Positions 27,274-37,200 of a stretch of DNA of 64,000 nucleotides are shown here, one piece after another. The translations under genes were made by a program, and so were the position numbers. The notes under the pieces were generated by a model. That model worked only from the letters and a program-made list of their open reading frames with translations. It was not told the origin of the DNA and made no database searches. The first letter of the stretch is position 1. The number at the start of each line of letters is the position of its first letter. This DNA comes from Pedobacter sp. W3I1 (lineage in GTDB: Bacteria > Bacteroidota > Bacteroidia > Sphingobacteriales > Sphingobacteriaceae), in NCBI RefSeq assembly GCF_030816015.1, contig NZ_JAUSXN010000001.1, forward strand, positions 2,046,001-2,110,000, given 5' to 3'.

Positions 27274-30237
27274 TTAAGGCTGTTCGTAAATTTCTGCTTC
27301 AATAATGCTTAAACCACCTTTTAATCTGGTTTCAGCACGTTCTACACCATCATCTAGTTTTTTACCGTTTACCTCTACGCCAACATTCGCGTTTTCTTTC
27401 TCTTTTCCGGAAGCTACTAACTGTAAGGTAACTGTTTTTCCTTTTGTTGCCTTAAAGTTAGCTGTAAAATAACCTAAACTTGGTTTACTGTTGCCCTCGA
27501 AAACTACTTTTCCGTCAACTAAGATTCTCAATGGGTAAATTTTGGTTCTAAAACCATTCAGTTTCAAAGATACTGCCGATACGGTACTTTCCTTTGATAA
27601 AGTATATTTAATCCATGCGGTGGCAATCTTTCCATCATTCACCCAATCGCTTAATTCATTATCATCGAAGCTTAAATTGGCTTTGTCATTATTTGCACCA
27701 GCCTCGGCAGTAACAATTTTAATCGATTTCCGGGAAACGGTATACGATGGATCGAGTGGTGTTGCGCCTTTGCTTAAGTTTGGTTTCAAGCCATCGCTTG
27801 GCAACTGGATAGATAAACCATTAGCGGTTTTAACAGGTAAAGTTTCGAAAGAAAGGCTTGCAGACTGTAAGCCTTCAGCCTTTGCCGTTAGATTGATTCT
27901 TCCTGCAGTGGTTGTCGATCTGATGAGTATTCTGTTTACCCCATTTTCAACTGGCAGGTTTTTAGCTAAAATATAATTATCTGGTCCCTGGGCTAAACCT
28001 CCACGCCATTCGGCAGGGCCATCTAAACTAAAGTTAACCATATCTGAAGCGGTAGGGCAACGGTTTCCATTCTGATCTGTTACTTCAACCTGAACCAATA
28101 CCACATCGGCACCATCGGCTTTAAAACCACCCGGATTTTTTATTGTAGTGAGTTTTAAAGCAACAGCTTTACCTGCCGTTGTTAATTGTGTTTCCGCCAG
28201 TTTTTTTCCTGCTGAAGAATAAGAAATGGCTTTAATTGTTCCGGCCTGATAATTAACATTCTTAAAAGTGAACAGAAAGCCGTTACTTTTTTCGCCAAAA
28301 CCCAGCGATTTATTGTTTAAAATCAGCTCTACCTTGTCGCCACCAGCCACCACATATACATTTTTCTTTACGCCCGCTTTGTAGTTCCAATGCCCGATTA
28401 AATGAATACCGGTTTTTTTTGCATCAACCCAGCCATCCCACATTACTTTGTGCGCAAAAAAGGCATCTTTTGGAATACGCAGGGCATCCACTTCTCCACT
28501 TCTGCGGTAGTTTTCTTCACCGCGGTGGTGAGTATTCGAATCGGAAAATATAATATTTACCCCACCAGCGCTTACCCTGGTTCCTGTTCCCGGGCGTTCT
28601 TCATAATATTCGTTCCAACGAATTACATCTTCAATGGCGAACGAATCCTGGTTGCGGTTATAATCACTTGCATCAGCATCCTTGTATTTAGGGCCAGCGC
28701 CATTTATATGAAAAGGAGGAGAGAATTCATCCCAATATTTCCGCAAGGCTTCATCTCTCGAATATTCCATAGACCATACCGGTTTGGTTGCGCTTTTATT
28801 GATGTACAACATTTCGCCTCCATATTCGGCTTCGGGGATATCGAGCATTTCTCTCGATCCGATTGCTCTGCCGCCATTTGGGTCGTAAAGATTTCTAATG
28901 TCTTTCATTTCCTGCATGTGCGCAGCACTGATCGATTCGTTTCCACATTCGTAAAAAACGATACTCGGGTTATTGCGGTTGTAAATAATGGCATCTGTCA
29001 TTACTGCTTTTCGTTGATCCCAGCGGGTTCCCGTAACATCTTTTTCCGAATCTCCGGCAGGCATTGCCTGGAGCAAACCTACACGGTCGCACGATTCTAT
29101 ATCCTGTTTCCAGGGTGTAATGTGCATCCAACGGACCAAATTAGCATTGCTTTCTACCATGAGTTGATTGCTGTAATCGCTTAGCCAGGGTGGTACCGAT
29201 AAGCCGATTGCCGGCCACTCGTTACTGCTGCGCTGTGCATAACCCTTCATCATCAACACCCGGTCGTTTAAGTAAACCATCCCGTTTTTAAATGCTGTTT
29301 TTCTAAAGCCAGTTTTGGTTTTCAGTTCGTCAATAACCTGATTTGCAGATTTTAACCTGGAGGTAACCGTATACAGATAACCATAACCCCAACTCCAAAA
29401 GTTTAAATCAGTTACCAGTGCCTGGGCTTTTAAAGTTAAAGTATCGCCAGCTTTGATGTTGGTTTCTGCTGATTTAAAGGTTTTAACAATTTTTCCATCG
29501 AGATCTTTTAGCTCTACTTCATATACCAGTTTCTGATCTGCAGTGCTTTCGTTTTTAACCTGCGATTCTGAAACAATTACAGCCGATTTACCTTTAATAT
29601 TAAAGTCTTTTGCGTAGCAATAATTGCCAGTAGTTTTTAAGGTTGAAAAAAGTGGAAGCGTTTGATATACATTCCCCGTAATATGCAAACGGACATTTTT
29701 AGAGATCCCACCATAATTGGCATTAAAGTTTTTATCGTTCCATTGGTAGCCAGAATTGGTCGCCTTTTCTCTGTAGTTCCAGGCATTATCTATCCTAACT
29801 GCAATCACATTTTCTTTGTTCTGATTAATTAAGGTGCTAATGTCGAACCCAAAAGCCATTACGCCATTTTCATGCCGACCAATAAACTTTCCGTTCAGGT
29901 AAAATTCACCGGCCTGCCTGATGCCTTCAAATTCGAGGAATATTTTATTGTTTGGATTGGTTTCTGAAATGGTAAAATGTTTGCGGTACCAGGCTATGCC
30001 GGTTGATAAATCTTCTATCGATTTTTTAAAGGCTTCATCTTCATTCCAGGCGTAGGGTAGGGTAATGGCCTTCCATGTTTTGTCGTCAAAATCGGTACTT
30101 TCGGCGCCAGATAAATCACCTACAAAGAGTTTCCAGCCAGGATTAAAGTTGTAGGTTTTTCTTTGATTAGCTGGTTGTTGCGCCAAAGCGATGAAGGGCA
30201 GGAGCGTAACCATTAAAAAGAGGTAAATATGCTTCAT
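27274..30237 (-). CDS. GH2 glycoside hydrolase with DUF4982 and C-terminal lectin-like domain
   Basis: Secreted 987-aa GH2 enzyme, probably beta-galactosidase-like, acting on side-chain galactose. The signal peptide ends at ALAQQ. A jelly roll (about 30-200, with WYRKHF and GEFYLNGKFIG) and an Ig domain precede the barrel. The acid/base Glu is in FYECGNESIS and the nucleophile in VWSMEYSRDE. DUF4982-like and Ig-like domains follow from about 640. The last 160 residues (SFDDNELSDWVNDGKIATAW) resemble a discoidin or malectin carbohydrate-binding module. It starts 9 bp after the GH43-like gene and is cotranscribed with it. Confidence 0.88.
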   Translation of the reverse strand: MKHIYLFLMVTLLPFIALAQQPANQRKTYNFNPGWKLFVGDLSGAESTDFDDKTWKAITLPYAWNEDEAFKKSIEDLSTGIAWYRKHFTISETNPNNKIFLEFEGIRQAGEFYLNGKFIGRHENGVMAFGFDISTLINQNKENVIAVRIDNAWNYREKATNSGYQWNDKNFNANYGGISKNVRLHITGNVYQTLPLFSTLKTTGNYCYAKDFNIKGKSAVIVSESQVKNESTADQKLVYEVELKDLDGKIVKTFKSAETNIKAGDTLTLKAQALVTDLNFWSWGYGYLYTVTSRLKSANQVIDELKTKTGFRKTAFKNGMVYLNDRVLMMKGYAQRSSNEWPAIGLSVPPWLSDYSNQLMVESNANLVRWMHITPWKQDIESCDRVGLLQAMPAGDSEKDVTGTRWDQRKAVMTDAIIYNRNNPSIVFYECGNESISAAHMQEMKDIRNLYDPNGGRAIGSREMLDIPEAEYGGEMLYINKSATKPVWSMEYSRDEALRKYWDEFSPPFHINGAGPKYKDADASDYNRNQDSFAIEDVIRWNEYYEERPGTGTRVSAGGVNIIFSDSNTHHRGEENYRRSGEVDALRIPKDAFFAHKVMWDGWVDAKKTGIHLIGHWNYKAGVKKNVYVVAGGDKVELILNNKSLGFGEKSNGFLFTFKNVNYQAGTIKAISYSSAGKKLAETQLTTAGKAVALKLTTIKNPGGFKADGADVVLVQVEVTDQNGNRCPTASDMVNFSLDGPAEWRGGLAQGPDNYILAKNLPVENGVNRILIRSTTTAGRINLTAKAEGLQSASLSFETLPVKTANGLSIQLPSDGLKPNLSKGATPLDPSYTVSRKSIKIVTAEAGANNDKANLSFDDNELSDWVNDGKIATAWIKYTLSKESTVSAVSLKLNGFRTKIYPLRILVDGKVVFEGNSKPSLGYFTANFKATKGKTVTLQLVASGKEKENANVGVEVNGKKLDDGVERAETRLKGGLSIIEAEIYEQP

Positions 30238-30246
30238 TATATTTGG

Positions 30247-31248
30247 TTATGGGTTTAATTTAATGGATAAAGGTTTATCGCGGTCACAAATAATTTCACC
30301 ATTCAGGTATGTTAATTCTGCCAGTTGAATTACGCTTCTTCTGGTTGTGTAGTTATCGATTCCTTTATTTTCCGGTGTTCGGCCAGGGTGGGTAAAATAA
30401 TAGACGTAGGCTTTATCTCCATTCACCACCACATCGGCATGGCCACCCATTACACCATCATCGGTTCCCTTTCCGGGTGTTTGTAAAATGTTTTTGGGCT
30501 GTCGTTTCCAGGTGAGTAGATCGGGAGAAGAATATATGCCTAAACCATTCCAGTTGTCGACCACCATCCAATAGGTGTTTTTCCAGTAGAATACTTTTGG
30601 ACCTTCGCAGCCTTTATCGCCAATCAGTTTTTTGCCGCTATCTTCCCAATGGTAGAGGTCTTTACTGTCGGCATAATAGATGGATTTGCCAGCCATTTCA
30701 TTGTTGTAATACATGCGCCAGCCTTTGTTGTCGGGCAGTTTAAACACACAGGCATCAATACAGCGATCGGAAGCGAGGTTTAGCTTCGATTCGAATTTCC
30801 AGTTGATGAGGTTTTTACTCGTCAGGTGAACAATGTACCGCGGGTGGCGCCAATCATTAAAAACGCCGGGCACGTAGGTTAAATACATATGGTAGATCCC
30901 TTTATTTTCGATTACTTCCGGGGCCCAATGGGTATAATCGGTTAGCCGGTATTGAATATCGCAGGTATCTCTGTATTTCCATATCACACCATCTTTAGAT
31001 TCGGCGATGCCAATGCGTGTGCCATGTACCCAACTTACACCATCAAGGTTTTTAGCATTTGCCCTGCGGTTGGTGTAAAACATAAACCACTTCTTTTCCC
31101 CTTTATTCCAGATCACCACCGGATCGGCAGCGCCATCATAAACAGGATCGCTGAACAATGGCTTTGGAACAGGCTGTATTGTATTGCTTTTTTGAGCAAA
31201 TGCATGTATTGAAAATAGCATCAAACAGGTAAGCAGAACTTTCTTCAT
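30247..31248 (-). CDS. GH43-like five-bladed beta-propeller glycosidase
   Basis: Secreted 333-aa protein of the GH43/GH32/GH117-type five-bladed propeller class. I chose the ATG at 31246-31248 (MKKVLLTC), giving a signal peptide ending at AFAQK. Three acidic motifs occur in the expected order: GAADPVVIW (base), HWAPEVI (pKa modulator) and CEGPKVFY (acid). In GH43 the activity would be arabinofuranosidase, xylosidase or galactosidase; the overall sequence is not a textbook GH43, so a related family is possible. It is the first gene of a minus-strand unit with GH2, about 90 nt downstream of CAGGAT promoter 3. Confidence 0.78.
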   Translation of the reverse strand: MKKVLLTCLMLFSIHAFAQKSNTIQPVPKPLFSDPVYDGAADPVVIWNKGEKKWFMFYTNRRANAKNLDGVSWVHGTRIGIAESKDGVIWKYRDTCDIQYRLTDYTHWAPEVIENKGIYHMYLTYVPGVFNDWRHPRYIVHLTSKNLINWKFESKLNLASDRCIDACVFKLPDNKGWRMYYNNEMAGKSIYYADSKDLYHWEDSGKKLIGDKGCEGPKVFYWKNTYWMVVDNWNGLGIYSSPDLLTWKRQPKNILQTPGKGTDDGVMGGHADVVVNGDKAYVYYFTHPGRTPENKGIDNYTTRRSVIQLAELTYLNGEIICDRDKPLSIKLNP

Positions 31249-31329
31249 ATTGAAATTGATCATTATTGGACCGTTTTATACCAAAGGGGTTGAAACGCCA
31301 TTAATAAAGGAAAATATTTGGTTAAATAG

Positions 31330-31352
31330 TTTAAACGAGTTTAACGTTTAAA
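31330..31352. promoter_or_regulatory. Inverted repeat TTTAAACG-N7-CGTTTAAA
   Basis: Perfect 8-bp arms overlapping the -7-like element of promoter 3. The AAACG/CGTTT core resembles LacI-family operators. It may repress the GH43-GH2 unit; the binding factor is unknown. Confidence 0.4.
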
Positions 31353-31380
31353 ATTGAGAGGGCTGTCCTGCTCTATCCTG
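31336..31380 (-). promoter_or_regulatory. Candidate PUL promoter 3 (minus strand)
   Basis: Reading the minus strand: CAGGAT (31380-31375), four bases, CAGGAC (31370-31365), 21 nt, then TAAACTCG (31343-31336). Geometry and -7-like element match promoter 4 (TAATCTCG). It points at the GH43-like gene. Confidence 0.55.
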
Positions 31381-31421
31381 TAGAATATAGACAGCGTACC
31401 TATAAATAGTTTTAAACGCTT

Positions 31422-31435
31422 TTCAAACGTTTGAA
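31422..31435. promoter_or_regulatory. Palindrome TTCAAACGTTTGAA
   Basis: Perfect 14-bp palindrome with a CG centre, typical in form for LacI-family operators. It lies upstream of promoter 3 and 160 bp before the antitoxin gene. It could serve either side. Confidence 0.4.
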
Positions 31436-31540
31436 ATAATGGCTTAGTGGTTATATTGGGTAGTAACAAATGCAATACAATTTAATAGCGTGCTTATTTG
31501 GTGAAAGAATAATAGAATAGAAATTATATTATTTACGTTA

Positions 31541-31572
31541 TTTGCTTTTTTGTACTTTATAACGTACATTTG
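31541..31572 (+). promoter_or_regulatory. Bacteroidota promoter of the yefM-yoeB operon
   Basis: TTTG at 31541-31544, a 20-nt spacer and TACATTTG at 31565-31572, a full match to TTTG/TAnnTTTG. The gene starts 25 bp later. Confidence 0.7.
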
Positions 31573-31580
31573 ATTGTACA
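31551..31580. promoter_or_regulatory. YefM-type operator (TGTACA half-sites)
   Basis: A perfect TGTACA hexamer at 31575-31580 lies at the predicted start of transcription. TGTAC (31551) and GTACA (31564) form an imperfect second palindrome across the -7 box. E. coli YefM is known to bind TGTACA-core palindromes, so autoregulation is likely. Confidence 0.6.
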
Positions 31581-31597
31581 TATAAAAGTAACTAAAT

Positions 31598-31873
31598 ATG
31601 AAAGCAGTAACTATTTCTTCTCTGAGAACAAATATGAAAGGCTATTTTGACGAAGTAAGTGCTACAGAGGATGTTTTGATTATTCCACGAAATAATAATG
31701 AAGATGATGCCGTTGTAGTCATTTCTATTAAAGAATATAATGCGCTTACTGAAACTGCCCATTTAATGTCGACAGAAGTAAACCGTAAAAGATTAGAGAA
31801 ATCCATGGAAAGTTTGAAAAACGGCAGGATTAAGCAGTTTTCATTAGAAGATGAAAAATCAGTTGAGCTTTAA
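31598..31873 (+). CDS. yefM: YefM/Phd-family antitoxin
   Basis: 91-aa antitoxin that neutralises the adjacent YoeB toxin and represses its own operon. The N-terminal Phd/YefM DNA-binding fold shows MKAVTISSLRTNMKGYFDEV and DAVVVISIKEYNALTET. The C-terminal tail (about 55-91) is charged and likely disordered until it wraps the toxin. The stop is 3 bp before the toxin start, the usual arrangement. Its operator is predicted just upstream. The position inside a PUL is unusual. Confidence 0.92.
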   Translation: MKAVTISSLRTNMKGYFDEVSATEDVLIIPRNNNEDDAVVVISIKEYNALTETAHLMSTEVNRKRLEKSMESLKNGRIKQFSLEDEKSVEL

Positions 31874-31876
31874 GTA

Positions 31877-32152
31877 ATGAATATAATATTTACGGAAGAA
31901 GGCTGGGAAGATTTTGAATACTGGATGGACAATGATGAGGAAGCAGAAAGAAAAGTAAGGGCACTCCTGAAAGATATAACAAGAACACCATTTCACGGTT
32001 TGGGAAAACCGGAAGCTTTAAAGCATAATTTAAAGGGGTTTTGGTCGAGGCGGATTACAGGAGAGCATCGTCTGGTTTATCAAATTTCGGGTACCAAAGG
32101 TAAAGATCAACAATGCGCAGTTATTCAATGCCGGTTCCACTACAATAAATAG
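31877..32152 (+). CDS. yoeB: YoeB-family toxin (ribosome-dependent mRNA endonuclease)
   Basis: 91-aa RelE-superfamily toxin that cleaves mRNA in the ribosomal A site. GLGKPEALKHNLKGFWSRRI and EHRLVYQI match the YoeB core. The expected catalytic Glu (in KPEALK), Arg (SRRI) and the C-terminal His-Tyr pair (RFHYNK) are all present, so the toxin looks intact. It is followed by a strong hairpin terminator. Confidence 0.93.
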   Translation: MNIIFTEEGWEDFEYWMDNDEEAERKVRALLKDITRTPFHGLGKPEALKHNLKGFWSRRITGEHRLVYQISGTKGKDQQCAVIQCRFHYNK

Positions 32153-32162
32153 CAAATAGTCA

Positions 32163-32205
32163 AACCAAAAGAGCAATTTACTGTAGGTAAATTGCTCTTT
32201 TGGTT
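32163..32205. terminator. Bidirectional hairpin terminator, yoeB / susD
   Basis: Perfect 19-bp stem starting AACCAAAAGAGC with a 5-nt TGTAG loop. It lies 11 bp after yoeB and 15 bp after susD on the other strand, so it can end both transcripts. Confidence 0.85.
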
Positions 32206-32219
32206 AAAGGTAAATCTGG

Positions 32220-34220
32220 TTACCAACCTGGATTTTGCATCGCTTGTTTTTGTGCAGGTGTTAATGCAGCTCCACCGCTCTTAATTACATCTAGGAAACT
32301 TTGAGGGATAGGGCGCAGGTAATGTTTGCTCTCTGAAGGTTTTGCTTCATCGTTAAAGGCGGTGGTTCTGGCTACCAATGTTTTGGTTCTGGCCAAATCC
32401 TCCCAACGCAATAACTCGCCCATGAGCTCTCTAGAGCGTTCGTTTAAAATAAAAGCGGTGAACTTATTTTCCTGAGAGGTAGCGCCAATTTTATCGTAAA
32501 ATTCTTTGTTGGAGTTAAATATATCAGCTTCGCTGTTTAAGTGCATACTGGTTAGGGTAGTGGCAGTTGTAGCGGTTAGGTTATTCGACTCGAAATAGCT
32601 GTTTTTATCAGAGTATGAAACAAATGGCGCTGTGTTTGCAGCAGCATTGTTTTTATACGAAGCACCACCATCTACATATGCTGATCTATCTTCACCTTCT
32701 TTATAAGCTGCACGGTCTCTAACTTTATTTAGGTATGGAATGGCCTGTGCAAACTGGCCCATTCGTCCGTAAGCTTCAGCTGCAATTAAATAGGTTTCTG
32801 CCAGGCGGGCTAAAATACCATCTCGTTGACCAAATTGAGAGGCTACAGCATTTCTTGAGCCATCCATAAATTTAGATAAAGCAACAAACTGGCTCACACC
32901 ATAATTTCCATGTCCACCCAAATAACTTTGCGGTTGGCCAGCAAAATACCTAACATACATACTTGGTTTACGGCGGCCAATATCGGTGGGAAGTGCAGGG
33001 TTTGCACTTGCAACGGCTGGTGTATACCTGGTATCGCCCGCATTGTTAACAATATATAAAATAGATTCTTCGCCGCCAGCAAATTTTGCTTTACCTACAA
33101 GATCTGGCGTTGGGGCTGTTCCAGCTGTCCAAAGTGGTGCTGCGGCAGGCCTATTGCATAAATAACGTGTTTTAAAGCTTTTCCAAAACCTTGAGTCGTT
33201 TACACGGTCGAAAACATCGAGGGCATAATCTGTAGACCTTAAACGCTGGAATTCACGATCGCCAGGGATATCGCGTTGCATACCTGGTAAATTTTGATAA
33301 ATAGACGGATAATACAAATGTACCTGGTTACCATAACGCCCCTGAGTAGCTGTATTGCCAGAGAACTGTGCGGCTAATATGATCTCTTTGTTGGTTTCGT
33401 TCGCTCCATCAATGGTGGTGAAATTCCATAAATCGCTAAAATTGGTTGCCAGGGTATGCTGACCGCTGTTAATCACCAGGTCGGCATATTTTACTGCATT
33501 TTGTAAATCAGCAGTTTTGGTATCGCTATTCCAGGCATTGTTTATTTCGCTTGCACGGAATAAGTATGCTTTTGCCAAAAAATGTGCAGCTGCCCATTTG
33601 GTAATCCGGCCGGTTTCTGTTACCGTAGCCGGCAAAAAGTTATAAGCCTGGGTGAAATCTTGAATTACTTGCTCATATACTTCTTTTGCACTGTTTCTGG
33701 AAAATTCTTCCTGGATGAAATCCTGTGCTTCTAACCTCAACGGAACACCACCATACTGTTTTACCAGTTTAAAATAATCGAAAGCACGCATAAAATAACC
33801 TTCGCCCAGGCGGGTGTTTTTACTTGTACCCTGATAATACAATGGCACGTTTTTGATGAGAATATTAGCCGAATTTATGTTTTCGTACATATTATCCCAT
33901 ACACTGGCCACATCCGCATTAAGAGAATTTAAACTTGCGTCGTAAGAGTTCCACATTTGTTCTGTTCTATCTCCACCAACGGTAAATTCATCCACTCCAT
34001 AGTTGGATGTAGTGTATGCCCAGGTATAATTAAAGTGAAATTTTAAACTTTGGTACATGCCTATGGTTAAACCGTCGAGGCCATCAGTTGTGACAAAATC
34101 TGCAGTGGTACGGGCATTAACAACTTCTTCATCTAAGAAGCTTTTTTTGCAAGAAGTAGGAAAAATCATCAATCCTCCTAATATTGCAGCACCCGATAAT
34201 ATATTTATAATCTTTTTCAT
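32220..34220 (-). CDS. SusD/RagB-family outer-membrane glycan-binding lipoprotein
   Basis: Surface lipoprotein that caps the SusC channel and captures pectin oligosaccharides. 666 aa from the ATG at 34218-34220 (MKKIINIL); the longer frame would need a TTG. The signal ends in FPTSCKK, with the lipidated Cys near residue 25. The TPR-rich SusD core shows DNMYENINSANILIKN, GEGYFMRAFDYFKLVKQYGGVPL, RLAETYLIAAEAYGR and NERSRELMGELLRWEDLAR. It is 29 bp downstream of susC. It is the only SusC/D pair in the window, so it presumably serves the whole PUL. Confidence 0.95.
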   Translation of the reverse strand: MKKIINILSGAAILGGLMIFPTSCKKSFLDEEVVNARTTADFVTTDGLDGLTIGMYQSLKFHFNYTWAYTTSNYGVDEFTVGGDRTEQMWNSYDASLNSLNADVASVWDNMYENINSANILIKNVPLYYQGTSKNTRLGEGYFMRAFDYFKLVKQYGGVPLRLEAQDFIQEEFSRNSAKEVYEQVIQDFTQAYNFLPATVTETGRITKWAAAHFLAKAYLFRASEINNAWNSDTKTADLQNAVKYADLVINSGQHTLATNFSDLWNFTTIDGANETNKEIILAAQFSGNTATQGRYGNQVHLYYPSIYQNLPGMQRDIPGDREFQRLRSTDYALDVFDRVNDSRFWKSFKTRYLCNRPAAAPLWTAGTAPTPDLVGKAKFAGGEESILYIVNNAGDTRYTPAVASANPALPTDIGRRKPSMYVRYFAGQPQSYLGGHGNYGVSQFVALSKFMDGSRNAVASQFGQRDGILARLAETYLIAAEAYGRMGQFAQAIPYLNKVRDRAAYKEGEDRSAYVDGGASYKNNAAANTAPFVSYSDKNSYFESNNLTATTATTLTSMHLNSEADIFNSNKEFYDKIGATSQENKFTAFILNERSRELMGELLRWEDLARTKTLVARTTAFNDEAKPSESKHYLRPIPQSFLDVIKSGGAALTPAQKQAMQNPGW

Positions 34221-34249
34221 GATCAATTTCTTTAAATAGCGATTAAGGA

Positions 34250-37200
34250 TTAAAGGCTAACATTAACACCAAATACTACACCTCTGTTAAAAGTTGAGGT
34301 AACGGAATTGTTGGATGAGATGCCCGAATCAGGATCGACCCAGCCAACATTAGAGTAAATTAAACCCGGATTAATGGCTTGTGCATATACCCTTAATTTC
34401 GATAGCGCTAATTTTTTAGCAATTTTTTCTGGGAAATAATAGCCTAACGAGATATTCCTGATTTTTACAAAAGATCCATCCTGGTAATTCATCGAACTTC
34501 TGTAAGGATCGCCGGCAGCACTTCCGTAATTTGGAGCAGGATAATCGTTTGTTGGATTGGTTGGCGTCCAATAATCAACTAAACGCTGTGCAAAACGGCC
34601 CTGAAGCGATTCTGCACCCGTAGCAATTAAGAAATTATATCTCGCGATAATGAAAATAGAAAGGTCGAAGTTTTTGTAATTAAAGGTATTGGTGATACCA
34701 CCTGTCCAGCTTGGGGTATAACTTCCTCTTATGATTCTGTCGTTGTTGGCATCAATTTTATAATCATTATTTAAATCCCTGACCCTAATGCTGCCTGGTT
34801 TAAAAGCACTTGCTGCCGGTAGGTTAGCATTAAACTTTGCCATTTCTGCTAAATCTTCCGGGGTATTTTGCCAAATGCCATCTTTAACAAAATCGTATGC
34901 CACCCTAACCCTTTGACCTATAAATAATGAGGTTTGGATATCATCTCCATTGGCCAATTTTGTTACTTCATCTTTACTGGCAGAAAAGCTCAGGTTTGAA
35001 GACCAGCTAAAATCTTTGGCTTTAACATTAATGGTGCTTAAAGTTAAATCGATACCGCGGTTTTTCGTTTCTCCTATGTTATCGAAAGATCGGGTATAAC
35101 CATTAATCGAAGAAATAGGTTTAGACAAAAGGAGATCGACGGTATTTGATTTGTATAAGTCTAACGAACCACTGATTCTTCCTTTTACAATACTGAAATC
35201 TAAACCTAAATTATATTGTAAGGTATGTTCCCAGCCTAACAATTTATTTGGTAAGGTTGGCGGGTCTGCAAGTGATGCATCAGAGGCAACATATCCGGTT
35301 TGTACCGAACCACCAAAAGTATAGGTGAGGGGCTGTAGTTTGCCTAATGTAGTACCATAAGTAATCGCCGAATTACCTACACTACCCACACCTAAGCGGA
35401 GTTTAAGCTGATCGATCCATTTGATATTTTTCAAGAAATCTTCCTGATCAATGCGCCACGCAATTGCAGTAGAAGGGAAGAAATCCCATTTATTTCCTTC
35501 CGCTAATTGGGAAGCACCATCCCAACGGGCCGAAGCGGTTAAAAGATATTTACTGTTAAAACTATAATTCACTCTACCCATGTATGATATAAGGGTGTTT
35601 TTATTTAAATCGGTACTAAACGCATCTAAACTTGGAATATTAGCACCACCTAAGCCATACCAAAGTGGGTTGCTTAATGGGATTTTTGTACCCGTCATCG
35701 ACGAAGTTTCTTCTTTAAAAAGAGATGAACTCTGTAATAAAGTAACTCCGAAATTATGTTTTTTTATGGTTTTGTCATAGTAAATTAAATGATCTAGCGT
35801 ATAAGCAAATCTGTTGCTTTGGTTAAGTTGAGCATAATTGGTAGAACCTGATTCACCAGCGCCGCGATTGATTGATTTGGCATCCTGATACCTGCCATTG
35901 TAATTGTTGTAAAAATCAGGTCCAAAATTAATGCGGTATTTTAATCCCTTTAATAAACTTACCTCTGCATAAAAAGATCCGATTGTTCTTAATACTTTGC
36001 GCAAATTGATATTGTACTGATCTTCGCCTACAGGATTCTGAATATTAATATCAGCACCAGGCAAATTGATCCGATTACCATTTACATCATAAGGAACTGC
36101 AACGGGTAACATGCCTTGTGCTGCTCCGTACAAACTACTTGGTCCGGTTGCATTACCTGTAGCAAAGCCATAATTCTGTAAGCCGTAAGATGCGGTGATG
36201 TTTGCGCCCATTTTAAACCACTTTACTGGATTTAGCTCTACACTTACTTTAGAGGTATAACGCTCGTAATCCTGACCAAGTTCTGTACCGATCTGGTTTA
36301 AGTAACCAAAAGAGCCATAAGCTTTTAATTTATCGGTACCACCGCTGGCACTTAATACATGGTCTTGTGTAATGCCCGTTCGGGTAACCAAATCCGTCCA
36401 ATCGGTTGTAGGTACCAGGCTGCCATTATAAACCCCATTTTGCCAACCTTGAGCAATGTTTGCCGTTACGTAACTATCATTCGGGAAGATACGGTTATCA
36501 TCTGCTTGCGTAGGCACAGTAGGATATGTCGTATTTGGTTGGGCCGCGGGATTTAAGTAACCAATACGACGGTATGCGTCACGACGAAACTCAATATATT
36601 CTGCCGCATTCATCATTTGTGTTCTATCCTGGATGGTCTCAATAGTTGCTGTTCCAACGTAATCTAATGTTAACCTGCCAGCTTTACCTTTTTTGGTGGT
36701 AATTAAAACAACACCATTTGCACCTTTCGAGCCATAAATGGCTGTAGCGGAAGCATCCTTTAAAATATCGATAGATTCAATGTCGTTCGGATTAATGGCT
36801 TCGATACCACCTGCAGCAAACGGAATACCATCTACCACATAAAGCGGAGAATTGCTGGCATTTATAGAACGCATTCCTCTGATTAAAATGGAACCGATTT
36901 GACCAGGACGCTCATTTAAAGTAACATCTACACCGGCAGCTTTACCCTGAATAGCCTGTAGTGCATTTTGAACAGGTCTTGATCTTATTTGTTCTGCACC
37001 CACACTTACCACGGCTCCGGTCAAATCACTTTTTTTAACTGTGTTGTAACCTACAACCACAACTTCATCTAAATCATTGGTCGAACTTTTTAATTGAATG
37101 CTGATTGTTGTTTTTCCATCAACAGGCACTTCTTGTGTAGTATATCCAATGTATGAAACCACCAAAACCGGGTTGCTCACCGTTGATGGAATAGTAATGG

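Noticed and set aside
28402..29184. 260-codon plus-strand ORF
   Set aside because: It lies wholly antisense to the GH2 gene, whose catalytic motifs are in the other strand; its product shows no family features.
31541..32205. Toxin-antitoxin pair as part of an integrated phage or transposon
   Set aside because: No integrase, transposase, att-like repeats or phage genes nearby.
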